Shown one piece after another: positions 16,067 through 24,728 of a stretch of DNA of 64,000 nt (the first letter of the stretch is position 1; each line of letters opens with the position of its first letter). The notes beneath the pieces were generated by a model. It ran no database searches, was not told the origin of the DNA, and was given only the letters and a program-made list of their open reading frames with translations. Origin of the DNA: Rhizobium leguminosarum bv. trifolii WSM2297 (GTDB lineage: Bacteria > Pseudomonadota > Alphaproteobacteria > Rhizobiales > Rhizobiaceae). The stretch covers positions 2,697,624 through 2,761,623 of the forward strand of contig NZ_JH719395.1 in NCBI RefSeq assembly GCF_000271845.1, read 5' to 3'. A program made the position numbers and the translations under genes.

Positions 16067-19000
16067 CTATTCTGCCGGCACGTGGTTCGCGCCGCTCGTA
16101 AAGCGCGGCGCAATCAGGCCGTAGATGATGAAACCGATGCCCGTGACCAGCATGCCGCCGAGCACGGCGTCCTTCCCGGAGGCGTAGATGGCGAACACGC
16201 TGTAGAGCATGCCGACAAGGGCGATGGCGGCATTGAGCCGGTATTTCGCCTGGGGCACGCGCGCCGCCTTCATGATGACGAAGAGCGAGGACAGCGCGAT
16301 AATGTATGGCAGCACATTGGTGACGACGGCGAGGTTGACGAGAGCCGAAAACTGTTCGCTGAGCGTCGGCGATATCGTCATCAGCGCCAGGCCTGTCTGC
16401 ACGACGCCGAGGATGATCATTCCCTGGACCGGCGCCCCCATCTCGTTCACCCGTGAAAACACGGTCGGGAACATCCGCTCTTCCGCAGCCGTCCGGGCGG
16501 TTTGCGCAATCGTGAACTGCCATCCGAGAAGCGAGCCCAGGCAGGCAAGCACGGCAAGTGCCATGATGATCGAACCGATCGTCGGGTTGAACATCGTGGC
16601 ATAGGCGAGCGCGAACGGACCGGTCGACGCGGCGAGATCGGCATTCGGCACGATGCCCTGAATGACTGTCGTCGACAGGATGTAGATGACGGCCGCCCCG
16701 AGCGTGCCAAACATGCAGGCAAGCGGCACATCACGTTTCGGGTTCTCGACGGCATCGGAATTTTGCGCCGCCGACTCCATACCAAGGAAGGCCCAGAGCG
16801 TCAGGGAAATGCTCGACCCCATCCCCTGGCCGAGCGAAAGCCCCTTCGGGGTCCAGGCGGCAGCAAAGGTGCTGGAACTGAACCAAAGCCATCCGATGAT
16901 CGATAGCAGTCCGACCGGCAGGATAACGCCCCATACCGTGACCGAGCCGATGCGCCCGGTGATGCGCGGACCGCCGAAATTGGCGGCGGTCGTCAGCCAG
17001 AGAAGAATGATCAAAGCCACGCAGGTCATGATCGGGGTGGAGGTCAGCGCCGGGAAAAACCCGGCGAGATAGCCGACGGCGGAGATGCCTATCGCAACAT
17101 TGCCGATGGCGAGCGACAGAAAATACAGGAAGAACACCATGAAATAGCCGTCCTTCCCGTAGGCATCCTCGGCATAGGCGGACATGCCGCCGGGCCGCTG
17201 ATTGAACAGGCCGGCCTGTGCGAACCCATAGGCGATCGCCATCGAGCCGACGGCGGTCACGATCCAGGAGAGCAGCGAGATCGCCCCGACCTGCGCCATG
17301 TTGGCGGGAAGCATGATGATGCCCGATCCCATCATGTTGACGGCGACGATGAAGGTGAGCTGCACCAGGTTCATCTTCTTCTTGGCCGTGGTTTCGGTCG
17401 CGAGATGCATTGTGTTGTCGGTCATGATGAGATCCTCCGTCCCCCACTCGCGCACGACATACGTATAGAACTTGATCCGCCCATCGATCCGTTCCTGGAA
17501 CACGCCCTGCACTTCGTAATTGAAGCCGGGGAAACGATTGAAGGATTCCTCAAAGGCCAGGAAATAGTCGCGCATCGGCCGTGCTCGCTCGTCCCAGCGC
17601 TCTCCCGGCACGATCACGCCGATGCCCGGCGGATAGATCAGCGCCAGTGTCGCCGAGATGCGGCCGGCGGCCTGGGCGAGCGGCACATAGTCGACATTGT
17701 TGGCGACCAGCGCTTCATAGGCCTGTTTCGGTGCGATCGCCGGCTCCGGAAAGCTCTCGGAGCGGAAGCAGAGCCGCTGCAAGTCCTTGACGCCGGCCTG
17801 ACGATAGAAGGAATGCATCTCCTTGCAGACCTGGCGAACCGTATAGCCCGCATAGCGTTCGCGATTGGCCGCAAACACGGTCGGCAGTACCTCCGGCAAT
17901 GGCGCGTCCCGATCCCAGAGGTTCTTGAACTTCACCAGCTTGGCGACCAGCGTATTCAGCTTGCTTTCGTCCTCTGCCGGCGTCAGCAGGAAGAGCAGGC
18001 TGTTTAGGTCGCACTTCTCGGGCACGACCCGCTGCTCGCGAAGATAGTTGGCGACCACCGTCGCCGGAATGCCGAACTCGCGATATTCGCCGGTCTCGCG
18101 GTCGATGCCAGGCGTGAGCAACGTCAGCTTGTTGGGGTCGACCATCGTATAGCCGGGCGCGTAACCGGCATAACCATGCCACTTCGCCTCCGTGTCGAAG
18201 CGCCAGCACTGCTGCTCGCGCTTCAGCACATCGGTCGGCACATCCTCCCATCGTATCTCGGCGAGGTCGCTCGTATGCGTCGAACCGGAGACGGTGATCT
18301 TGTCGGGTACGAAGGGATCGAAGAACCATTGCTCTTCGGGGCTCGCGGCCTTGCACTCATAGTGCTGCACGAAGCCGCGTAACTTCTTGCGCACCTCGAT
18401 GCCAAGTCCGATACAGCGATCCCAGAGCATCTCGCCGGCCTTGCCTTCATGGACCTTGGCGTTGACGTCGAGCGAGGCAAACAGCGGATAGAATGGCGAT
18501 GTCGACACATGCATCAGCAGGGACTCATTGAAGCGCTTGTGCTCGATGAACCGGCGCTGGCCCTTGATATGTTCGTCCCGCTTGTGGATCTGCGAGGCTT
18601 GCGAAAAGCCTGCACCCTGCTTGTGCACCGATTGCGTCGAGAACAGCCCCGGCATGTCGGGCCGCAGGTCGTCGAGGCGCATCGGGCTGTGGCCCTCGAA
18701 CAGCGGATGAAACGCATTGTATCCGATCCAGGCCTCGTCCCAGAGCACGTAGTCGCAGAGATGGCCGATCTTCTCCATCACCTTGCGCACGTTGTAGATG
18801 GTGCCGTCATAGGTGGCGAGCTGAATGCAGGCGAGACGGAAGGGTCTTTCGCCATCGGCGCGGCTCTTGTCGGCAACGAGCGGATGCGACGCGATCTGGC
18901 GTCGCAGCCAGGTCTCGTCCCACGCCTCCCAATCGACGGCGCCGATCATGCCGAAGGCGTTGCGCGCCGTCGGTAGAAAGATCGGGATGGCGCCGGCCTG

Positions 19001-19807
19001 CACCAGAGCGCCCTGATGAAGAGACTTGTGATTGTTGCGGTCGAAGAGCACGAGATCGCCCGCCCGCAATACGGCGTTGGTGACGACCTTGTTGGAGGTG
19101 CTCGTTCCATTCAGGATGAAGTAGGTGCGATCGGCGCCGAAGATGCGCGCCGCCTGCTTCTGCGCTTCCGCCGCCGGCCCCTCGTGAATCAGCAGATCGC
19201 CAAGATCGACGTCGGCATTGCAGAGGTCGTTGCGAAAAACGCTTTCGCCGAAATATTTGAAGAAGAGCTGGCCGGCCGGCGACTTCCGATAAAACTGCCC
19301 GCCCTGGTGGCCGGGGCAATCGAAGGCGATGTTGGCCTCGCCGTCATAAGCCATCATGCCGCCGAAGAACGGCGGCAATAGCGACTTGCCGTAGTTGACC
19401 AGGCTCGAGATGATCTGTTTGGCGTAGAAGGCTGGTGTCTGCTGACCGAGATAGACGAAACCGTCGACTTCGCCGGCCATTTCGACGACATTCATGTCCG
19501 CGATGGTGAGGCTATCGGCCATCGCCCAGATGGGAGTGCGAAAACCGCCATCGCGGACGGAGCGAAGGAAGGTGCGCGCACTCTGCAGCCGCCCGCCTTC
19601 CACAGAGCCAATGTAAGCGCCGACTGACGCATCCTCGGACACGTCGGCGGAATAATCGTCGCGCAGCTCGACATCATAATTATCGGCGGATATCTGCGCC
19701 AGCAGCGCCAGCGCCTGCTGATCGTTGCGATCGACGACCGCCACGATCTTCAAGAGCTTGTGGAAAGGGATGGCAACGGTCGGAGACTTCACATCGCGAG
19801 GGATCAT
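16067..19807 (-). CDS. Ornithine decarboxylase fused in frame to PotE-type ornithine/putrescine antiporter
   Basis: One open frame of 1246 codons. Residues 1-794 are a biodegradative PLP decarboxylase of the SpeF/SpeC type: wing domain (to about 130), FDCPGHQGGQFYRKSPAGQ, LNGTSTSNK, WDEAW, and the PLP Lys396 in TQSVHKQGAGFSQASQIHK. Residues 795-1246 are a complete PotE-like APC antiporter with about twelve helices (MNLVQLTFIVAVNMMGSGII, GWQFTIAQTART). The pair would convert ornithine to putrescine, consuming a proton, and exchange product for substrate. ATG 19807 has AGGAG 8 bases upstream and overlaps the preceding stop as ATGA. GGAGG and an ATG lie inside the frame at the junction (17425), so free PotE may also be made. 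The fusion may be a G-run indel (see the junction entry). Confidence 0.85.
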   Translation of the reverse strand: MIPRDVKSPTVAIPFHKLLKIVAVVDRNDQQALALLAQISADNYDVELRDDYSADVSEDASVGAYIGSVEGGRLQSARTFLRSVRDGGFRTPIWAMADSLTIADMNVVEMAGEVDGFVYLGQQTPAFYAKQIISSLVNYGKSLLPPFFGGMMAYDGEANIAFDCPGHQGGQFYRKSPAGQLFFKYFGESVFRNDLCNADVDLGDLLIHEGPAAEAQKQAARIFGADRTYFILNGTSTSNKVVTNAVLRAGDLVLFDRNNHKSLHQGALVQAGAIPIFLPTARNAFGMIGAVDWEAWDETWLRRQIASHPLVADKSRADGERPFRLACIQLATYDGTIYNVRKVMEKIGHLCDYVLWDEAWIGYNAFHPLFEGHSPMRLDDLRPDMPGLFSTQSVHKQGAGFSQASQIHKRDEHIKGQRRFIEHKRFNESLLMHVSTSPFYPLFASLDVNAKVHEGKAGEMLWDRCIGLGIEVRKKLRGFVQHYECKAASPEEQWFFDPFVPDKITVSGSTHTSDLAEIRWEDVPTDVLKREQQCWRFDTEAKWHGYAGYAPGYTMVDPNKLTLLTPGIDRETGEYREFGIPATVVANYLREQRVVPEKCDLNSLLFLLTPAEDESKLNTLVAKLVKFKNLWDRDAPLPEVLPTVFAANRERYAGYTVRQVCKEMHSFYRQAGVKDLQRLCFRSESFPEPAIAPKQAYEALVANNVDYVPLAQAAGRISATLALIYPPGIGVIVPGERWDERARPMRDYFLAFEESFNRFPGFNYEVQGVFQERIDGRIKFYTYVVREWGTEDLIMTDNTMHLATETTAKKKMNLVQLTFIVAVNMMGSGIIMLPANMAQVGAISLLSWIVTAVGSMAIAYGFAQAGLFNQRPGGMSAYAEDAYGKDGYFMVFFLYFLSLAIGNVAIGISAVGYLAGFFPALTSTPIMTCVALIILLWLTTAANFGGPRITGRIGSVTVWGVILPVGLLSIIGWLWFSSSTFAAAWTPKGLSLGQGMGSSISLTLWAFLGMESAAQNSDAVENPKRDVPLACMFGTLGAAVIYILSTTVIQGIVPNADLAASTGPFALAYATMFNPTIGSIIMALAVLACLGSLLGWQFTIAQTARTAAEERMFPTVFSRVNEMGAPVQGMIILGVVQTGLALMTISPTLSEQFSALVNLAVVTNVLPYIIALSSLFVIMKAARVPQAKYRLNAAIALVGMLYSVFAIYASGKDAVLGGMLVTGIGFIIYGLIAPRFTSGANHVPAE
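17422..17445 (-). promoter_or_regulatory. Decarboxylase/antiporter junction with internal ribosome site and G5 run
   Basis: On the minus strand a run of five G (17445-17441) is followed by ACGGAGG, then ATG at 17425 beginning the PotE-like part (MTDNTMHLATE). As written the frame is open (EWGTEDLIM). Removing one G would make the decarboxylase end EWGRRISS-stop, with its TGA overlapping the ATG as ATGA, the same coupling seen between the preceding gene pair. So either a real fusion arose by one added G, or the run is misread, or slippage yields both forms. Confidence 0.75.
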
Positions 19808-22065
19808 TCTGGCTTCTCCTGCGTGATGCAATCGACAAGATACCGCCGCCGGCCATCACCGGCGGCAAACCGCAGCCCGTGGATGTCGGTCTCGAAACCC
19901 GGGAATTTGCGGTCAAAATCGCGGGCATAGAGGAGGTAATCCTGGATCGACTTGGTCGATTGCGTGATCCGCTCGCCCGGCATGATCAAAGGAATGCCCG
20001 GCGGATAGGGAACGATCATGACCGCAAGCACGCGGCCCATCAGGCCGTCGATCTCGACGCTTTCGATCTGCCCCTTGACCAGCCGATCATATGCGTCCGC
20101 CGGTCTGAGTGCCATCTCGGGCAGGACCGTATACATCTCGCGCTGCGCCTTCGGCACATCATCCCTACGATAGACTGCATGGATCTGCTCGCAGAGATCC
20201 TTCAAACCCAGGCCGCCATAGGCTTCAGGATGCGCCGCGGCGAGGGCCGGCAGCGCGCGCGTCAGCGGTGCATTCGTGTCGTAGAGGTCCTTGAAATTGA
20301 TGAGTTCGGTGACGAGCGTGCTCCACTTGCCGCGGGTAATCCCCATCGAAAAGAGAACGAGGAAGGAATAGAGGCCGGTCTTCTCGATTTCGATGCGGCG
20401 CGAGGACAGGAACTTCGTGACGACGGCGGCGGGAATGCCGTGTTCCTGCATGACGCCGCTTGCCGACAGTCCTGGCGAAAGGATGGTGACCTTGATCGGA
20501 TCGACCATCACGTGATTTTCGGCCAGGCCCGCAAAACCGTGCCAGGCATCGTTCGGCTTCAGGACCCAGTCGGCGTGGGTGTCGCTCGGCGTCTGTTCGG
20601 CAACCGTCGGTTCCCAGACGTCGAACCACCAGCCTGCTGCCGTCTGCTCTCGAACGGAGTTCATGGCGCGGCGGAAGCTGATTGCCTCGTCGATCGTTTC
20701 CTGAACGAGTGCCCGCCCGGCCGGCTGTTCCATCATCGCGGCCGCGACATCGCAGGATGCGATGATGCCGTATTGCGGCGAGGTCGACGTGTGCATCATG
20801 AAGGCTTCGTTGAACCGGGTAATGTCGAGACGCTTGTTCTCGGCATGCTGGATGTGGATCATCGATGCCTGCGAAAGCGCCGCCAGCAATTTGTGGGTCG
20901 AATGGGTGGCGAAGGTTATGGCGTTTTGCGACCGCGCCGGCTGTGCCGAGGAAATGGCGTGAAAGCCGTCGTAGAACTCATGAAAATTGGCGTAGGCATA
21001 CCAGGCCTCGTCGAAATGCAGCACCTCGACCGCGTTGCCGAGCGACGCCTTGATCGCATCGATATTGTAGCAGAGCCCATCATAGGTGGAGTTGGTGATG
21101 ACCATCAGCCGCACCTTGCCGCTTGTTTGGCCGGCAAACGGGCTGGCGGCAATCTTTCCGGCGATCGCTTCAGGCGTGAACTGGTCTTTCGAAATCGGCC
21201 CGATGATGCCGAGGCCGTTTCGCGACGGCGTCAGGTAGATCGGCGTCGCTCCGGTCATGATCAGCGAGTGCAGGATCGACTTGTGGCAATTGCGGTCGCA
21301 AAGCACCAGATCGCCACGCCCGACCATGCCGTGCCAGACGATCTTGTTTGCGGTGGATGTGCCGCCGACGACGAACAGCGTTTCGTCAGTACCGAAGATG
21401 CGCGCGGCATTGCGCTCGCCCTCGGCGATCGGTCCGACATGATCGAGCAGCGAACCGACGCTGCCGACGGATACCGAGATATCCGACCTCAGCGTATTCT
21501 CGCCGAAGAAGCTATAGAACAGTTGCCCGACCGGGCTTTTCCGGAAGGCGACGCCACCGCCATGGCCGGGCGTATGCCAGGAATAGGCACCCTCCAGGGT
21601 ATAATTCATCAATGCCTTGAACATCGGCGGCGGCAGCCGGTCGAGGTAATTGCGCGCCGCCTGCACGATGGCGCGCGCCATGAACTCAGCCGAATCCTCG
21701 AAAAGCCGCAGGAATGCATTGGCGTGACGCAACACGCCGGCTGGAACATCTTCGGCGGTCGTGTCGTCACCAAAGAGGAAAATCGGCAGCCGGTCGTTCT
21801 TCCGGCGCTTTGCGCTTAGCACCTCTTCCAGCACTTGCCAGCGCGAGGCCTTGTCTTCCGTACCGTCGACGGAAACCAGCCAGCAGGCTTCCGTGTTGAA
21901 GATATGCACGAGACGGCGCGCATCCTCATAGGAGAGACCGGAAACGATGCGGAAGCCCTCATTCTCGATCGCCGCCGCCAGATCGCGCATGCCGCGCCCG
22001 GCGGCACTCTTGCCGTCAAAATCCTCGTCGATGACGGCGACCGGAAATGCCTTATGGAATTCCAT
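19804..22065 (-). CDS. AdiA-like biodegradative arginine (or lysine) decarboxylase
   Basis: The 753-residue fold-type I PLP decarboxylase fits the AdiA/CadA class. An N-terminal wing domain (about 1-125) precedes the core: YSWHTPGHGGGVAFRKSPVG, VVGGTSTANKIVWH, STYDGLCYN, FDEAWYAYANFH, then Lys392 in ATHSTHKLLAALSQ (PLP Schiff base). The C-terminal LFSMGITRGKWSTLVTELINF and YPPGIPLIMPGE resemble AdiA more than CadA, so arginine to agmatine is preferred. Cytosolic proton consumption gives acid resistance. GGAGGG is 4 bases before ATG 22065; a TTG/ATG extension to 22173 is unlikely. A perfect FNR/FixK box lies 99 bases upstream. Its stop overlaps the next start (ATGA). Substrate is inferred from motifs only. 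Confidence 0.9.
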   Translation of the reverse strand: MEFHKAFPVAVIDEDFDGKSAAGRGMRDLAAAIENEGFRIVSGLSYEDARRLVHIFNTEACWLVSVDGTEDKASRWQVLEEVLSAKRRKNDRLPIFLFGDDTTAEDVPAGVLRHANAFLRLFEDSAEFMARAIVQAARNYLDRLPPPMFKALMNYTLEGAYSWHTPGHGGGVAFRKSPVGQLFYSFFGENTLRSDISVSVGSVGSLLDHVGPIAEGERNAARIFGTDETLFVVGGTSTANKIVWHGMVGRGDLVLCDRNCHKSILHSLIMTGATPIYLTPSRNGLGIIGPISKDQFTPEAIAGKIAASPFAGQTSGKVRLMVITNSTYDGLCYNIDAIKASLGNAVEVLHFDEAWYAYANFHEFYDGFHAISSAQPARSQNAITFATHSTHKLLAALSQASMIHIQHAENKRLDITRFNEAFMMHTSTSPQYGIIASCDVAAAMMEQPAGRALVQETIDEAISFRRAMNSVREQTAAGWWFDVWEPTVAEQTPSDTHADWVLKPNDAWHGFAGLAENHVMVDPIKVTILSPGLSASGVMQEHGIPAAVVTKFLSSRRIEIEKTGLYSFLVLFSMGITRGKWSTLVTELINFKDLYDTNAPLTRALPALAAAHPEAYGGLGLKDLCEQIHAVYRRDDVPKAQREMYTVLPEMALRPADAYDRLVKGQIESVEIDGLMGRVLAVMIVPYPPGIPLIMPGERITQSTKSIQDYLLYARDFDRKFPGFETDIHGLRFAAGDGRRRYLVDCITQEKPE

Positions 22066-22163
22066 GCGACCCTCCAGAACCCGGTGTACAGAGGCGCCGC
22101 CGCGCCGCGCAGCCGCACTCGTCTCAGGCTGGAGAACCGTACACGCCGGGCCCACAATCGTCG

Positions 22164-22177
22164 TTGATCGCAATCAA
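22164..22177. promoter_or_regulatory. FNR/FixK box (anaerobox) upstream of the decarboxylase operon
   Basis: TTGATCGCAATCAA matches TTGAT-N4-ATCAA at all ten fixed positions. It lies 99-112 bases before the adiA-like start, a usual position for activation by FixK/FnrN. The operon read from here comprises the adiA-like, ornithine decarboxylase-potE and binding-protein genes. It predicts induction at low oxygen. Confidence 0.8.
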
Positions 22178-22227
22178 GATGGGAGCAGAAGCTTGGCGAA
22201 GGCGAAGGGACAAGGCTCCGGAAGCCT

Positions 22228-23154
22228 CTATTCTGCCCATTCCATATCCGCCGTGAAGGCGATCGTCAGCCAGCGATTGGCGCTCTCGTCCCCGATGGCA
22301 GCGCCGATTTCGTCGCGAAGAGCATCCCACTCCTCGATGGTCTTCGCAGGCAAACCCTCGGGCACAATGAAATAGAGTTCGATCTGCATCGCCCTGCCGA
22401 CGCGGGCGACATAGGCGCGGTGGGAGAGGAACCCGAGACGATGAACCACCGCCGCGGCAACGTCGTCGACATGCTCCTGAAGATCGACCGGCGCAATCAG
22501 CAGGATCTCGGTCAGGGCCTTCCAGACCGTGCCGATCGGAAGCGGGATCATCACCAGGCAGACCAATCCCAGAACCGCCGGATCCACATAGTTGGCGACC
22601 CAGGCAAAGGGCGTCGGCTGCACGGCAAGGCCGATGAGAAACGCGACCAGCAAAGCAAGCGCAATACCGCCCGACATGATCCAGGCCTTGATGTCGAGGG
22701 AAATGAAATCCGATTTCAGGCCGCGGTTCAGCCGGATGCCGACGACGGCCATGACAGCACAAACGAGCACCGTCATGGCCGAATATGCGATCGCGACGCC
22801 GAAATGGAGCTCGTGGCCGCCGCTGAGAATGCTGATGATCGCGTTGATCAGCGCATAGACCGAAACCGTCATCAGCAGGCAGCCGTTCAGCATCAGCACG
22901 ATCGGCTCCAGATGCCAGAAACCCATGGTGGAGCGATTGCGAATCCTGCCTGACACCGCGTCGCTCTGCGCCGATTTCACGATCAGGCTCGAAACCCACA
23001 GCGCAAGCCCGGTCATCGCTGCATCGGCCAGTGAATAGACGCCATCGAAGGCGATGGAAAACGAGCCCGAAAGAATGCCGAAGACGATGCCGAGCGCGGC
23101 GATCACGACGGTTGCCACAATCGAGATGCGCAAAAACCCCTGCTCGTTCCACAT
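22228..23154 (-). CDS. CDF-family-like cation transporter with degenerate metal site
   Basis: The 308-residue protein has six membrane helices and a C-terminal cytosolic ferredoxin-like domain (about 215-308), the layout of cation diffusion facilitators. GILSGSFSIAFDGVYSLADAA (helix 2) and FWHLEPIVLMLNG match family positions. In helix 5, where metal-transporting members have His-x3-Asp, it reads SLDIKAWIMSGG, with neither residue in place, and the first Asp of helix 2 appears as Tyr in YSLAD. So either the ion or the mechanism differs. GGGAGG lies 5 bases before ATG 23154; an ATG at 23235 gives 27 extra residues without similarity. The gene sits between the decarboxylase operon and the permease, which hints at a linked role. 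Confidence 0.75.
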   Translation of the reverse strand: MWNEQGFLRISIVATVVIAALGIVFGILSGSFSIAFDGVYSLADAAMTGLALWVSSLIVKSAQSDAVSGRIRNRSTMGFWHLEPIVLMLNGCLLMTVSVYALINAIISILSGGHELHFGVAIAYSAMTVLVCAVMAVVGIRLNRGLKSDFISLDIKAWIMSGGIALALLVAFLIGLAVQPTPFAWVANYVDPAVLGLVCLVMIPLPIGTVWKALTEILLIAPVDLQEHVDDVAAAVVHRLGFLSHRAYVARVGRAMQIELYFIVPEGLPAKTIEEWDALRDEIGAAIGDESANRWLTIAFTADMEWAE

Positions 23155-23353
23155 CGGCACCTCCCTGCGGCCAACCCGCCCGCCGGTCCATTCTAGCGCC
23201 TCCGTGCCGATCGTGAAGGGATCGAAGGCGATCATCGACTACGCATTGAACCGGATTGCGGCTGTCGATCTTTAGCGTGAAGATCACCCTCGGACATCGC
23301 CGCCCGGGGAACCATCGGCACCAAGCAACCGGCGGCCTATCGGAGGGGATCTC

Positions 23354-24712
23354 ATGACAACGTCGCCGAATGGCAAGAGTCTGGGACTGGCCGCCTGCAC
23401 CGCCATCGTCGTCGGCAACATGGTCGGCTCCGGCTTTTATCTTTCGCCGGCCGCCGTTGCGCCCTATGGCAACCTTGCAATCATCGTCTGGATCATCATG
23501 GGAGCCGGCGCAATCTGCCTTGGCCTCACCTTCGCACGGCTGGCCAGTCTCGTGCCGGCCGTCGGCGGTCCCTACGCCTATACGCGGCTGGCTTATGGCG
23601 ATTTCGCCGGCTTCCTGATTGCCTGGGGCTATTGGATATCCATCTGGACGTCGCTTCCCGTCATCGCCATCGCTTTCGCCGGCGTGATGGTCGATCTCTT
23701 TCCTGCGCTCGGCAACCGATTCACCGCGACATGCCTGACGCTTGGGGTGATCTGGGCGATCGTGCTCGTCAATCTGCGCGGTGTCCACGCAGCCGGACTG
23801 TTCGCGCAGGTCACCACCTACGCCAAGCTTATTCCGTTCGGTGCCGTTGCCATTATCGGTCTCCTCTACATCGACACGTCGCATTTCTCCGAATTCAACC
23901 CCAGCGGCCAGCCTCTTCTGGGATCGATCGCAGCGCTGGCGCCCTTGACCATGTTTGCCTATCTCGGGCTCGAATCCGCGACCGTTCCCGCAGGCGATGT
24001 TCAGGACGCGGAGCGAACCATCCCCCGTTCGACCGTTCTCGGAATCTCGATCGCCGCGGCTCTTTATGTGCTCGGCACGATCGTCGTGATGGGCCTTGTG
24101 CCTCGCCAGGAACTCGTCCATTCGGTCGCGCCGTTCTCACAGGCCGCGGGTATCATGTGGGGACGCGGCGGAGAGCTGGCGATTTCGCTCGCCGTCATTC
24201 TCTCATCCATCGGCGCCCTGAACGGCTGGACGCTGCTGATGGGCCAGGTTCCGATGGCTGCCGCCCGGGACGGTTTGTTCCCTCCGCTCTTTGCACGGCT
24301 CTCGCCCCGCGGCGTGCCGGCCATCGGCATGGTCGTCTCGGCCGCGCTTGCGACCCTCCTGGTCTTAGTCCAGGCCCTCGGTTCCGAGGGCTTTGCCGCC
24401 GTCTATCGCCTGATGGTCGGGTTGAGCACCATGACGGCGGTCGTCCCCTATGCTTTCTGCTCGCTTGCCAGAACCCTGGTGGCCGCCCGCTTGAGCAATG
24501 GGCGAGGTTTCCCCCGCGTCACCGCGATCGAACTCATCGCCTTCGTTTTCGCGATGTTCACCCTCTATGGTTCGGGCGCTGAGCCGGTGCTTTACGGTCT
24601 CGTCCTGCTCATGCTCGGGATCCCAGTCTATGTCTGGCAAAGACGCAACGCGGCGGCGCCGGTCGACAGCGAAGAGATGGCAGCAGCTGCCACGCGCCCG
24701 GCCGTCTCTTGA
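23354..24712 (+). CDS. APC-family basic amino acid/polyamine antiporter (AdiC/ArcD2-like)
   Basis: The 452-residue protein has twelve predicted membrane helices and the APC substrate-site signatures: VVGNMVGSGFYLSPAAV in helix 1 (the G-S-G motif), GGPYAYTRLAYGDFAGFLIAW in helices 2-3, and FAYLGLESATVPAGDVQDAERTIPRST in helix 6, which aligns with the substrate-binding part of AdiC. LNGWTLLMGQVPMAAARDGLFPPLFA is likewise AdiC-like. It could exchange arginine for agmatine (partner of the adiA-like enzyme) or arginine for ornithine (partner of arcABC, whose cluster lacks another arcD). GGAGGGG lies 5 bases before the ATG. It converges on arcC with a 16-base gap. Which exchange it carries out cannot be read from the sequence. 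Confidence 0.85.
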   Translation: MTTSPNGKSLGLAACTAIVVGNMVGSGFYLSPAAVAPYGNLAIIVWIIMGAGAICLGLTFARLASLVPAVGGPYAYTRLAYGDFAGFLIAWGYWISIWTSLPVIAIAFAGVMVDLFPALGNRFTATCLTLGVIWAIVLVNLRGVHAAGLFAQVTTYAKLIPFGAVAIIGLLYIDTSHFSEFNPSGQPLLGSIAALAPLTMFAYLGLESATVPAGDVQDAERTIPRSTVLGISIAAALYVLGTIVVMGLVPRQELVHSVAPFSQAAGIMWGRGGELAISLAVILSSIGALNGWTLLMGQVPMAAARDGLFPPLFARLSPRGVPAIGMVVSAALATLLVLVQALGSEGFAAVYRLMVGLSTMTAVVPYAFCSLARTLVAARLSNGRGFPRVTAIELIAFVFAMFTLYGSGAEPVLYGLVLLMLGIPVYVWQRRNAAAPVDSEEMAAAATRPAVS

Positions 24713-24728
24713 TGCAATGTCGCCACGT

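Noticed and set aside
19879..21819. 646-codon plus-strand frame opposite the adiA-like gene
   Set aside because: Low-complexity Arg/Asp-rich translation typical of antisense frames; the minus strand has all decarboxylase motifs.
22124..24121. 665-codon minus-strand frame overlapping the CDF and permease genes
   Set aside because: It crosses two well-supported genes and reads as charged filler with no domain.
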